Shown one piece after another: positions 1-10,500 of a DNA stretch of 20,874 bases (position 1 is the stretch's first letter; each line of letters starts with the position of its first letter). Made by a program: the position numbers and the translations under genes. The notes beneath the pieces were generated by a model. The model had not been told where the DNA came from. It saw only the letters and a list, made by a program, of their open reading frames with translations, and did not search any database. The stretch is from Agrocybe praecox. Its lineage: Eukaryota; Basidiomycota; Agaricomycetes; Agaricales; Agrocybaceae. The stretch is from positions 1-20,874 of the forward strand of contig CAXHKQ010000175.1 in the NCBI GenBank assembly GCA_964017145.1. The letters are read 5' to 3'.

Positions 1-632
<632 letters not shown>

Positions 633-1158
633 GGCTGGGCGGTGCGGGCTGGACTTTTTCACTTACCCCAAAAGAGTGAGACCTCTGGGTTATGTAATCG
701 CTGTTACGTGAGCGACGAGACGGAGAACAACACGGACGGTCGCACTTTTCGAGCAGAATGTGGATTTCGGAGATGGCCGCGCTGTCGTGCGAATTCGGTG
801 GCGTGCGGCGGGTGGGCGAACGTCAGTTGCGATGCGTTGCGCTGCGTTGCTGGAAGGGGTGCCCGATGGGCGGTTCGGTGGGATTTGTGCAGTGATGCCG
901 ATGGAATCTTGGAGTTTGTTTGATGTGAAATGATGACATTTCTCACCTGAAGCTGTCAGCCTTATATACTCGCGCACAGCTGTTGTTGTTGTACGTGGAA
1001 AACACACACACACACACGAACAAAATAAACGCGAACAAAAACATACACAAATACACCCAAGCTTCGCGTCGCGCACGTCACAGAGCTCGAACCAAATAAA
1101 ATTAAAAAGTACGTCTCTGTCCCCCCCATCGAGCACCGTTCCCGAACCAGCCCTCAAC
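633..1158. promoter_or_regulatory. Divergent promoter/5'UTR region between ATP synthase beta and TMEM50
   Basis: The 526 bp between the two divergent ATG codons must hold both 5'UTRs and promoters. A TATA-like string (TATATAAG on the minus strand, 969-962; also TATATA on plus) lies near the middle. It is about 335 nt upstream of the ATP synthase start and 190 nt upstream of the TMEM50 start, so it could serve either gene. A donor-like CAG/GTGAGA on the minus strand near 943-948 would fit a 5'UTR intron of the ATP synthase gene, but I cannot place its acceptor with confidence. A short AC run (1002-1017) sits in the presumed TMEM50 leader. Confidence 0.5.
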
Positions 1159-1882
1159 ATGGCCATCTGGGACCAGCTGTCGTCGTGCATGTGGTTCAAT
1201 CCGGAGTACCAGCGCAACACGCTGTCCGCCATGGTGGCCGGAATTCTGGTACAGTGCAAAAATTACGCATTCATTACAAAGCTCGCGTCAGGGCGCTTTG
1301 TTGTTTACTTTCATCTGTAATCGCTATGAGAAACTGATTACGGAACAAGCAGTAATTAGTGACTCATGTGTGTAACTTCTCCGTCTCTTTGTGGCCAGCA
1401 CAGTTCTTCACCGGCTGGTGGTTCCTGATCGACTCGATGGCCCTGTATCCGCACCGCATCGATGCGATCAACGTCATCCTGGGCATCCTGGGCACCATCA
1501 GCCTGTTCATGGTCAACTCGGTGACGCAGGCGCAGCTGAACGGTGACGTTGGCTACTCGGGCGGCTGCATGGAGGCGCGAGGCGCGCGCATCTGGATCTT
1601 CATTGGCTACGTGCTCGGATTTGCGGCGATTATTGCGGCCGTTTGGGTGATGGTGGCGAGTTTCAATAGTTCGGGTGAGTGTGACGCGATTGGATTCAGA
1701 TGATGAAGATTACAAGTATGCACACAATTCTAATCGACGTGCCTCTGCCCATGTCCTATCCCAATCCTCTAGACGGAAAATCGAGCAACTGGCCCGGCGT
1801 CAGTTTGCTGCTGCAGAACGTCTGCATCTTTGTGTCATCGCTCGTCTACAAATTCGGTCGGGCCGACGAGCATGGCTACTAG
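1159..1882 (+). CDS. TMEM50 (UPF0220 family) four-pass membrane protein, three exons
   Basis: Join 1159..1248, 1404..1674, 1773..1882, giving 156 residues against 157 for human TMEM50A. The start has a good context (CAACATGG). Intron 1 (1249-1403) is phase 0 with a GTACAG donor and CACAG acceptor. Intron 2 (1675-1772) is phase 1, GTGAGT to CTAG, and rebuilds a GAC codon. Family landmarks: RNT near residue 20, FFTGWWFLID (31-40), NSVTQAQ and GD with YSGGC, GARIWIFIGY, WPGV, and the C-terminal LVYKFGR. Four hydrophobic segments can be seen. The family is conserved in eukaryotes and is placed in the ER/Golgi endomembrane system; its molecular function is poorly known. No frame damage is seen. 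The splice sites are inferred from the protein match. Confidence 0.93.
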
Positions 1883-2189
1883 AGTGGAATTTCGAAGAAC
1901 ACGTACACGCAGCGAACTTTCCAAACCACACACCACCACACAGTGCGCGCGTGAGTTATTAATTTATGTATGTATTAGCTTCTGCGGAAGGGTGGCTGGG
2001 CGCAGTTTCGCAGCTAATTTGATTTGCGATCAGCCGATGAACGCGCATAGAATATTAACACACAAACATCTAACGAACGGATCTGTATAATGTAACGCGT
2101 GACACACACACACTCCCACACACAAAACGGTGTGTCAATAATACGTTTATTTTTTTTCTTTGTTTTCCGTTTTATAACTGATACAATAC

Positions 2190-2195
2190 AATAAA
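2190..2195 (+). other. Candidate polyadenylation signal for TMEM50
   Basis: AATAAA about 310 nt after the TMEM50 stop, in AT-rich DNA with T-rich stretches around it. It is the first canonical hexamer I find downstream of the gene on this strand. Confidence 0.45.
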
Positions 2196-2922
2196 TCGTC
2201 GAGCCACTACACGTGAAACGAAACATAATGGAATTGTTTGGAATGTCTTGCACTATCTTTGGTCGTTTTTTCATGAGGCACGACCCGCGAATATTTTTAA
2301 CAAGGTTGTAAGTTAGGATATTATACCGACTACACGTACGCATAAGGAAGAGTGAGAGCTAAAGCTAACAAGCTACGTATAATGTGTGAGCTTGTACGCT
2401 CCATATAACTTGACAAGCTGGTCGAGGTGCCTTCACTTGAACCTTACTGGTACTTCTTGTTTAATCCAGGAAAGAGCGAGGGCAAATATAACATAGCTTG
2501 CTAGCTCTTATATCATCTCGTACTCGTAATAGAGCCTGTTAGCTTTTTTAACTCATCGTAACTGACTTATTAGACTAAATAAACCCTATTTGTTGATTTA
2601 TCCCACTTCGAATGGTAAACGGTTCATCGATACTTTTGCTATAACGTTTTTTGGAATGCTCTTTCAAAATGACATATTCATCACCACCGTTAGATATCGC
2701 TGGTGGGATTTACAAACAAACTTACGAATCCGCCTTGAACTGTTCATATCTTTCCGCCACAGCAATTCCATAAATCCTGACACACGCATATCATTATTTT
2801 GTGTCTACTTTCACGTGTAAAAACATCGACTCGAATGTGAGCATATTTCAGTCGTTTCGATGCAGGGTTTTTAGACCCCAACGACGGATTCAAAAGTTGT
2901 TCGAACGGGGGATAAGAGTTAA
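2196..2922. other. AT-rich intergenic DNA, no gene seen
   Basis: Short open frames here (for example 2590-2820 plus) have no recognisable motif. Scattered copies of words such as CTTGCTAGCT and AACTxACTTATTAG (about 2490-2580) look like diverged relatives of the repeat cluster at 2923-3030. Confidence 0.5.
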
Positions 2923-3030
2923 GACCTCGTCAGACCTTTGAAGACCTCGTAACTAGCGAGTTGGCTTGTTAGCACCTCGTAACTAGCTTATTAGCCATTT
3001 TAACACCTCGACGCTAGCTTATTACCTCGG
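2923..3030. repeat. Degenerate tandem repeat, unit ACCTCGTAACTAGCTTATTA
   Basis: ACCTCGT-type unit starts occur at 2923, 2943, 2973 and 3005, and a partial one (ACCTCGG) near 3024. The 14-mer ACCTCGTAACTAGC is exact at 2943-2956 and 2973-2986. CTAGCTTATTA recurs at 2982-2992 and 3013-3023. The period is 20 to 32 bp and irregular. It lies between the 3' ends of two convergent genes (TMEM50 plus, glucosaminidase minus). Confidence 0.6.
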
Positions 3031-3186
3031 TAAAATAGTATAACTTACAACCTTTTTAAAACATATTCGTGGGGTCGGGACCTATTGAACTTCCGATCCT
3101 TGAAATATATTATCGAGAACAACCCACAACGCATCCAAACACCAACACAATACTCTCAATTTCCAAGCCCCGCCCGCGCCGGCCCA

Positions 3187-3192
3187 TTTATT
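3187..3192 (-). other. Polyadenylation signal abutting the glucosaminidase stop
   Basis: AATAAA on the minus strand begins one base after the TGA stop (3196-3194). If used, the 3'UTR would be only about 20-30 nt, which is unusually short. Confidence 0.55.
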
Positions 3193-3193
3193 C

Positions 3194-6100
3194 TCAACCA
3201 TTATGCGGACACTGTCCCTCGTTCTGCACACACCACTCCGGCTGCAGCATCTCCGCCCCGGATGCCATTCTCCACCAGGCCGCTCGCGCTGCAACAGAAT
3301 CCGCGGCTCCGCCTCGCGGAACGACGTCTCCGGATCCGACCACAGGCGCTCCGCCAGCGCATCGCTCGCGGCCAAATGCGCCCGTCCAGATTCTGATCGT
3401 CGCCTGCTCCGACCACAGCGCCGCCTCCGAACCCAGGATCTGCTTGTGCCTCTCGCCGCCCATCTTCTTCAGATCCTGCTCGTAGATGTTGTGCAGCCGG
3501 CTGTACGGAGAGCACCAATTGTTGCCCAGCCCAATCCACGACTCGTATCCGCAGTCCAAATACAGCACATCGTAGTTGCTCATAATCAGCTCGTAGCCCT
3601 TGGCCAGCAGATTGGCAATGTTCGCGTCGTCTTGGTCGTCCACACCTGCACGATGTAGCGCTCCGGATCCAGGTACTGCAGCCACGGCTCCTGCGTCAGT
3701 GTGCTCGTCCACAGCAGAATCTTCGAGTTGCGTTCGAACGCCACCCGATCGAGACGCTCCAGCGCGTTGCGCTGGAAGTGATCCCACAGTCGCATGTAGC
3801 CGGCCTGCGTCAGCGGCCACTCGCGCTCCACCATCCACTCCTTCAGCGTCTCGCTGGCAGCCCAGCACTCCGTTTTCACCTCATCGCCGCCCATGTGGAA
3901 CACTCCGGGTGGCCCAAACATCTCGAGCATCTCGCCGTAGATGTCCTCCAGGATGTCGTAGACGCGCTCCTGCGTCGGATCCAGCTGGCCGCACGGCGCC
4001 TCGTAGCAGTAGTTCGCCCACGGCTGGATGTTGAAGCAGGTGGTTCAGATTGGTGAACTGCCAGCCCTCGCCGACGTGGGCGGGCGCATCGAATTCGGGC
4101 AGCACGTGGACGCCGCGCAGGTACGCGTAGCGGACGATGTCGCGAATGTCGCTGGCCGTGTAGATTTTGTCGGCCGCGTAGGCGCCGTAGCGGTGCAGAT
4201 ACGGGTGGGATTTGATGACTACGGGGAAGCTGTGCGAGTCGGTGATGTGCCAGTGGAAGACGTTCAGCTTGACCATGGCCATGGCGTCTGGAGGAGGGGG
4301 TGGGAGAATCGGAATTTCGTGGTTGTAATACTTGATTGTGGTAGGCTTATCGCGGTTGATGATATCAGAAAGCTAGCATGAGTTATTTTTTTGTTTGGGT
4401 GTGATAAAAGCTCGATGCGGTGTTCAAGTTCATGATAAATTTTGTCTCAAACCTTGTACAATTTGAATCGTACGTCTAGTCATTTGTTCATATCAAATTT
4501 AACGATTCAATACACTCGCGATGCTTCCGATATGCTTATTATTTGAAGGCAATAGTGTTGTTTATCAGCCCTTGTTTCGATTAATTGTATCCACATCAAT
4601 AAACGTGTGGGAAATCCCATTAGTTGGTTTTCTGAATATACTCTATCCTTGGTTACAAGGTACAACAGTTCACCAAACACGAAAAAGGTTCTTGAATTTG
4701 TGTTCCAGTAATTTTGCATAAATTGCAACTAACAGGCAGTCCGGAAAGTCTGTGTCGTTTGGTAGAAGGACACATTTTTTTAGATGAAATTATTATGAAT
4801 ATTCAACATACATCTTTCAAACGTCTCAAAACAATACCATTTATAGGACTTTTGTTTCGTTCGATATTTCATTTTGATTGAAGAAACTGTTGAAAGAAAA
4901 CACCATTTTTCGTGTCTTTTTTATGGGCTAACTGGGCCAGAGTCATACCATGTGTTCAGAAAATGTTATCTGGGTTTAGCCCTAGATAATTAAAAAAAGA
5001 TTAGATTTTTTCTTGAATATGTTCTTGTACATGCCAGAGCTCTTTGTAAAATGTCTGCAGCGCGAACTCAAAATCGACCAAAATGTATACGAGATGTTAT
5101 TTCTGAGAAGAGTTTTGGGCGGATCGAACGTTGCTGAGCTACTTTTTTTTATGGATTAGTGACAATTTAATGCTTCATGGCACCATCACCACTTTCGGAG
5201 TCCAATTGGTAGTCATCTGAGTGAACAAGGAGGGATAAAGCCTCTCCTAAGTTCACAAAAACACAACAGTCGGATGGCGACTATATTTTGAGACTCAGAA
5301 GGATTATTCTACATCGGCTACCTGAAAAAGGTAAGACAATAAACATAGACTAATAAATTAAATGTCTGGAGCCCCTGAAGATCAAAACGCTTCAAATGGC
5401 GAGGGCAAATGTGCTGTTCTACCAAGGCAATACGCTAAGACAATACGCTCACTGGAAACGATGGCAAAAATCAATGGAAAGAGCTATGAATTGCGACCTT
5501 ATTTACGGTATTATCCGGATATGGCTCTTATTGACTATTTTCTGTTTACAGACCTCTGAAATGTTATCACTGGAAAGAGTCTTAGTACCGATAAAGGAGA
5601 TATTGCAGGAAGAAGGCATATTTTGAGGCAAAAAAGAAATCGTTCTATACTAAGGACATCGAAAAGTTGGACGATCTCAAGATTCATAGTATCGTCCTCT
5701 AATAGAACCATTTTGATAAAACTGGAATAATTTCATCTAAAATCTGTGTCCGACTACGAAACGACCCGGAATTTCCGGACTACCTGTAAGATTTGGTAAT
5801 ATGAGTCAACGTAAAGTTTTACTCAATAAAATTATCAAGAAACGATGGTCTATGTAAGTTTCATTTTTAGTCTCAAGATTATGTTGAAATAGATACCGGT
5901 AAGATAAGATAATAGTGAGGCAATGCCACACGTTAAAAATTGATAACCCTCATCAACAAATCAACGTTGAGCTAATTTCACAAAATAATGTTATACTAAT
6001 ATAAATATCCAATGTAGCACTGTCACTCACTTATCGTCCGCTTGATCGTCTCGACGCTGTAGTAATTACGCGATGTGTCCAGCGAGATGCCACGATGCGA

Positions 6101-6966
6101 GTACTTGGGTCCGTCCTCAATGCTGATGCCCGTGCGGAGCTAAAACGCGCATCATTGTCAATTAAAAACCATCTCTCCAACCAAAGATCTCTCCTCCTGG
6201 AGAGACAACTCACCAAATACTCATCGTTCAGCTCATCGTAAATCACCAGCTGCGCCAGCGTCTCCATCGCATACCGCGCCCCGAAAATCGTCTCCGCCTC
6301 AATGCGCACATCCACCGCATTCGCCCGCCTCTCCGACACCCGCAACCGATACGTCTCATTGCCGCCCATCCGCAGGCGCGCATCGTCACTCCGCACCGCA
6401 AACGTCACCGTCACTCGCGTCCTCCGCTCCGCATCCAGCTCCGGCTCCGCGACCACACCACCATCGGCATTCTTCTTCGCCTTGTCCGCTCGCATCGCCC
6501 GCATCTGCTCGACCAGCCGCTCCTGCTGGAACTGCCAGAACGGCACGTCCGGCTGCACCACAACCGCCGGCTCAACGATGCGCAGATCACCGGGACTGAC
6601 GGCCGCATAGGTGATCGATCCGGTCTTCTGCGTCGGCCCGGTGACCGCGGGCCACACGTCGAGGCCGTGCTGGCGGGCGCCGAGGCCGCACTGCTGCCGG
6701 CACACGTGCAGCGCCATCGGCGCCACCGTCTCCGCGGTGAGTGGCGTCTTGACGCACTGGTTCTGCTCGCAGCGATAGTGCCAGACGTGTCCGTTGCGCG
6801 AGTAAACCGATGAGGCGGCATCCGAGCCGCCCGCCGCATCGGTGGCGTCCAGCGGGTCGACGCTCCGCGTGACCACGACGACGACACCGACGATGGCCAG
6901 CGTGAGGATCATGGAGAGCGTGTAGCAGAGCCACCGGTCCATTGTGCAGTGCTTGCTGCGAGCCAT
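3194..6966 (-). CDS. GH20 beta-N-acetylglucosaminidase (insect chitinolytic NAG/Hexo type), frame broken in last exon
   Basis: Removes terminal GlcNAc from chitin oligomers or N-glycans. Exons (minus): 6966..6214, 6139..6031, 4287..3194, about 651 residues after allowing for frame. An N-terminal signal-anchor-like segment (residues about 12-32) suggests a type II membrane or secreted protein. A Cys-rich part ([15 protein letters not shown]) is followed by the GH20 barrel: [40 protein letters not shown], the catalytic HMGGDE (D/E about 422/423), [41 protein letters not shown], and QNEGQCP near the end. PAHVGEGW favours the chitinolytic NAG1 group; fused-lobes is the alternative. Intron 1 is phase 0, intron 2 phase 1. 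Exon 3 carries six single-base indels (about 4039, 3631, 3402, 3362, 3278, 3257; net zero) between conserved blocks. Either an assembly problem or a very young pseudogene. Confidence 0.9.
4733..5786 (+). mobile_element. Decayed mariner (DD34D type) in intron 2 of the glucosaminidase gene
   Basis: Imperfect terminal inverted repeats of about 65 bp begin CAGGYAGTCCGGAAA at both ends and share inner words (GTCGTTT, GGACACA, TTTTAGATGAAATTATT). TAA flanks both ends (4730-4732 and 5787-5789), so the duplicated target is TA or TAA. The plus strand keeps transposase C-terminal pieces near 5460-5560: [22 protein letters not shown] (the last D at the third catalytic position), then in other frames STDKGDIA and [13 protein letters not shown] decayed sequence. 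Stops and shifts throughout make it inactive. It lies antisense to the host gene, inside an intron of 1.74 kb. The left half of the transposase is hard to recognise, so the subfamily is open. Confidence 0.82.
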
Positions 6967-7402
6967 GGTTTTGTTTGCACGCGAACCGTTTCGATTGAAG
7001 TGTGACTGGGGAATAATGTTGCGGCAATTGCGCGATCGACGAGGTAAGCTATCGGAGGCGGATGGTTGGACGGTGGGGCGCTCTGCTCGTCTATATATGA
7101 CGTATATAGTATAGTATGACGTGGACTAATCGCAAAATGGGCTGCTGATGTGATAAACACGACCACTTGAACGATATCTTGCGAGATAGCGGCTAGCGGT
7201 TGTAAAGCGCGATAGTAATATTGGTCGTATATAAAAATACTGCGTGGCCGCAAGATGATGGGCTAATCTGTACGGAGCGAGCCCATTTATCGAAATTGAT
7301 GGTATGTTTACAAAGTCCGTCAGTGGGGTATGTTATTTTCCGCAAGAACGACGATACACATAACGCAACTCATCGCAATGCACAGAACCAAGGCCGTTTT
7401 GT
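6967..7402 (-). promoter_or_regulatory. Presumed promoter and 5'UTR of the glucosaminidase gene
   Basis: This holds the space between the glucosaminidase start (6966) and the DNAJC21 3' end. A TATA-like run (ATATATAGACG on minus, about 7100-7090) lies 125-135 nt upstream of the ATG, and two TGACGT words occur just beyond it (about 7095-7125). A second TATATAAAA-like string occurs on plus near 7228. No coding sequence is seen. The promoter call rests on position and these motifs only. Confidence 0.35.
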
Positions 7403-7408
7403 TTTATT
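7403..7408 (-). other. Candidate polyadenylation signal for DNAJC21
   Basis: AATAAA on the minus strand, about 100 nt past the DNAJC21 stop codon at 7506. Confidence 0.5.
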
Positions 7409-7505
7409 TGATTAACCAAATATACCTTCAAACAATTATACACATTGCGTATCGATAACTAGAGTACATACTTGCGCGGCAGCTACTTTCTCTTGCCTGA
7501 CTTGC

Positions 7506-10500
7506 CTATTTCCTCCGACCCGATCGACCCGCCGCCGAGGCCATCGCTTCGGCCGCCGCTGCTGCGGCAGCCGCCACTCGCGACGGAGTCACCCCCTTGC
7601 CGGCAATGTAGACGCCATGATTCTCGGCCTTCAGATGGGCAAACAGTCGGTTCTTCGAGTCGAACTTGCGGCCGCACGTCACGCACGTATGATCCACATC
7701 GACGATCTCGTCGATGTCGACACTCTTGACCGCCGACGATTTCGACTTGCGAGCGGCAGCGCGATTCTTGCCCTTGCCCCGTCTCGTTCCGTCCCAGTCA
7801 TCTGCGGCAGTGGTGTGGGTGTTTGTGTCGTCATCGCTGTTCGAGGAGTCGGCTGCGGCTCTCCGGCCGGATTTCTTGCTCGCATTCGGCTTGGGCGTTG
7901 GAGCGACAGCCGGTGCTGCTGCTGATGCCGTTTTCTTTGCACGTCGTTTGGCTTTTTTCGTCAGTTTGGTGGACGCATCGTCCTCGTCCTCGCTGACCAC
8001 GCGCGAGGAAATCGACGGATCTTGGGCATCTGCGGATGGCGGATCAGCGGTGACTTCTTCCTCGACGACCGGAGCAGCGGCCACAGTTTCATCCTCCGCT
8101 TCGGATTCGGCCGGTGTTGCGATCACCTTCTGCACTTTTCGTCGCGCTTTCTTCGACTGTTTGTTGGACTTTTTTGGGATCTCCTCCTTGTCCGACGTCG
8201 CAGCATCACCGTCGTCGCTCTGCGCAGCCCGGTGTGCCTTCTCATCGTTGAGCATCTCCTGGCGCAGCTTCTTGATGTTGTCCTTGTGCTTCTTCGACTC
8301 GTTGTGGTTCTCGAATTGACTGTCGCTTTTGAACGATTTGTTGCAGGCCACACAGTACAGATGGTCGATGTACTCGTCATCGTCGTCATCCGCATCATCG
8401 GCATCGTCGCCCTCGTCCTCTAGCGCGTCTTCGATGGTCGCTCCGTTGGCCAAGTGTTCGCTGATCTCGCCGTCATCCTCCTCCTCTTCGTCTTCTTCTT
8501 CTCCCTCGGCGTCACTATCCTCATAGCTCTCCTCATCCTCGTCCTCCTCATCACTGTCCCGATACGCCGCCTCCATCTTCCTCAACTGCCGCTCATAATC
8601 ATCCCCGAACGCCGTCACGCCCGCCTCCTTCTGCAGGCGCACCTGCTCCGCCACCTCAGCCCTATTGCGCTCGATCTGCGCCAGCCGCTGCTGCTGCGTC
8701 TTCAGCCGGTTCTGCGTCGCTCGCTCCGCCAGCACGCGCTGCCATTCGGCCACCCGACGATCGCGCTTGCGCACAAACGCCACCAGAGCGCGCACCTCGT
8801 CGTTGCGCTCGCGACGCGCCTTCTGCGCCAGCTTGGCCGTCTCCTTTTCGATGTGGCGCAGCACGCGCCGATCGCGGATCTCGTTGACGTTGTGCTGGCA
8901 CAGCCAGGCGTAGGATTTGGCCGTGCAATAGGACATCCAGTAGGCGTAGAAGGGGCCGACCACGGTTTCGTAGTCGCTGTCCGCGTTGCCGAAGGCCGGC
9001 GCCGGCGTGTAGCTGCGATCGGAGGTGTCGACAAAGTCGAGGTCTTCGGTGGCGAGGCGCTCGAAGACGCCGGCGTAGACGGCGTAGAAGGCGCCCGCGG
9101 CGTTGGTGTGGCCGCGGTAGCAGGCGGCCGAGAAGTACTGGAAGACGTCGAGTGAGTTGTCGGCGTATTCGTCGGAGCCGCGGATGATTTGCTCGCGATG
9201 GCGGTCGTACCTGGCGGTGGTGGTGGTGAGAGCGAATGGATAGAGAAAAGGGGATGAATAATAATTGTGTTGTTCTATTACCAATTCAACAACCTTAGAA
9301 GTGGGATTATTTTGTGAGAAACCTAATCGTGAAAAGTCATAAATAACGTCGAAACTTTCATGCGCATTTTTCGTGCGCATCCAGCCAAAGTGGTCAATCA
9401 TACCATCGGGGAGAAACGGCAGAGCAATTTTACGCGATGCTCATGAGAATCGTCCGCAAGGGTAGCGTACGAGCACATTTTAAATAGAACTCAACTAACG
9501 TTTTCTTTTCAACTCCTGGTTAGGGTAAATATTAGGTGTACAACCTTGCTCCCGCCGTTCTGATTGATGCAAATTGATAAAAATCGGCATACAGTAGACT
9601 TCGGTATCTTTGTACATAATGACATCCAAACGTAGGTCCTTATCAGTTTGCATCACGAACTTATTCTCGATTGAACATGTCCGCGTTCGAGCCAAATTTG
9701 CGTCATTTCCGGGAAGTCATGCTTTTCTTATTTAAATCGAAGATCAGTAAGGCTGAGGCTCATCGATTGCTCAGACACTTACGGCGAGGCTTCTCTTGAT
9801 GATAAAGAGCGTCTCGCGAGTGAATTCAACGCTTCAAAAATTGTGATTCGGGAGTCTTAAGCCTTTTGGTATTTTGGTGGGACCAGAAGTGTATGGTATG
9901 TTATTAAGGCCCGAGGCCAAGTGAAATCATCACAGATCGATATCGATCGAAATTGATGCGTTTGAGTCGATCACTGAAAAAAACGGCCTCAGTTGAATAA
10001 AAGAGACAATTAATAAGTCATTTTCCTGTATGACATAGCTCGACACCTCATAGCAAAAAATGTCAAATAATACCTGGGAAGTCCGGAATGGGAGATCTGA
10101 ATCCCCCGATGTACTCTCCGGACTTGGCTCCATCTGAAGTTTTATGTTTGCTGTATTATTTTACTACCCTGTTCTTTCACTGACGATTTCCCCTCACACA
10201 CTAGACACTAGTAAATTCACTCACATGATCACACGAACACACTATTATTGTTGTCCGGCTGCGTTCGGGTTCGGGCACTTTTGTCATTACCAAATAAGGT
10301 GAAAGCCTATTCGGAGCCAGAACGGGAATCACTTTGGCGAGGATATAAATACCTCTGCCCAATGCTTTGCCCCAGTTGTATTCCGGGCGCCATCAACAGT
10401 ATTAAAAACTTACGTTATTTCCAGACAGACCTTTGTCGTGTCTTATTGGCTGGGGGTAATTCGTTGAATAGTACGGGACCGGCCCGGAATACGCGGCGAG

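Noticed and set aside
3594..3640. Possible small intron to explain the frame change near 3631 in the glucosaminidase
   Set aside because: The conserved residues are contiguous except for one missing base, and no GT-AG pair fits.
8454..9155. Plus-strand open frame of 233 codons with hydrophobic runs
   Set aside because: It is the complement of the acidic and charged helical part of DNAJC21; the hydrophobic runs are mirrored Asp/Glu codons.
9211..9401. Upstream extension of the DNAJC21 exon 2 open frame to an ATG at 9401
   Set aside because: It crosses a CAG acceptor and includes the inverted terminus of a transposon; splicing from the J-domain exon restores the family sequence exactly.
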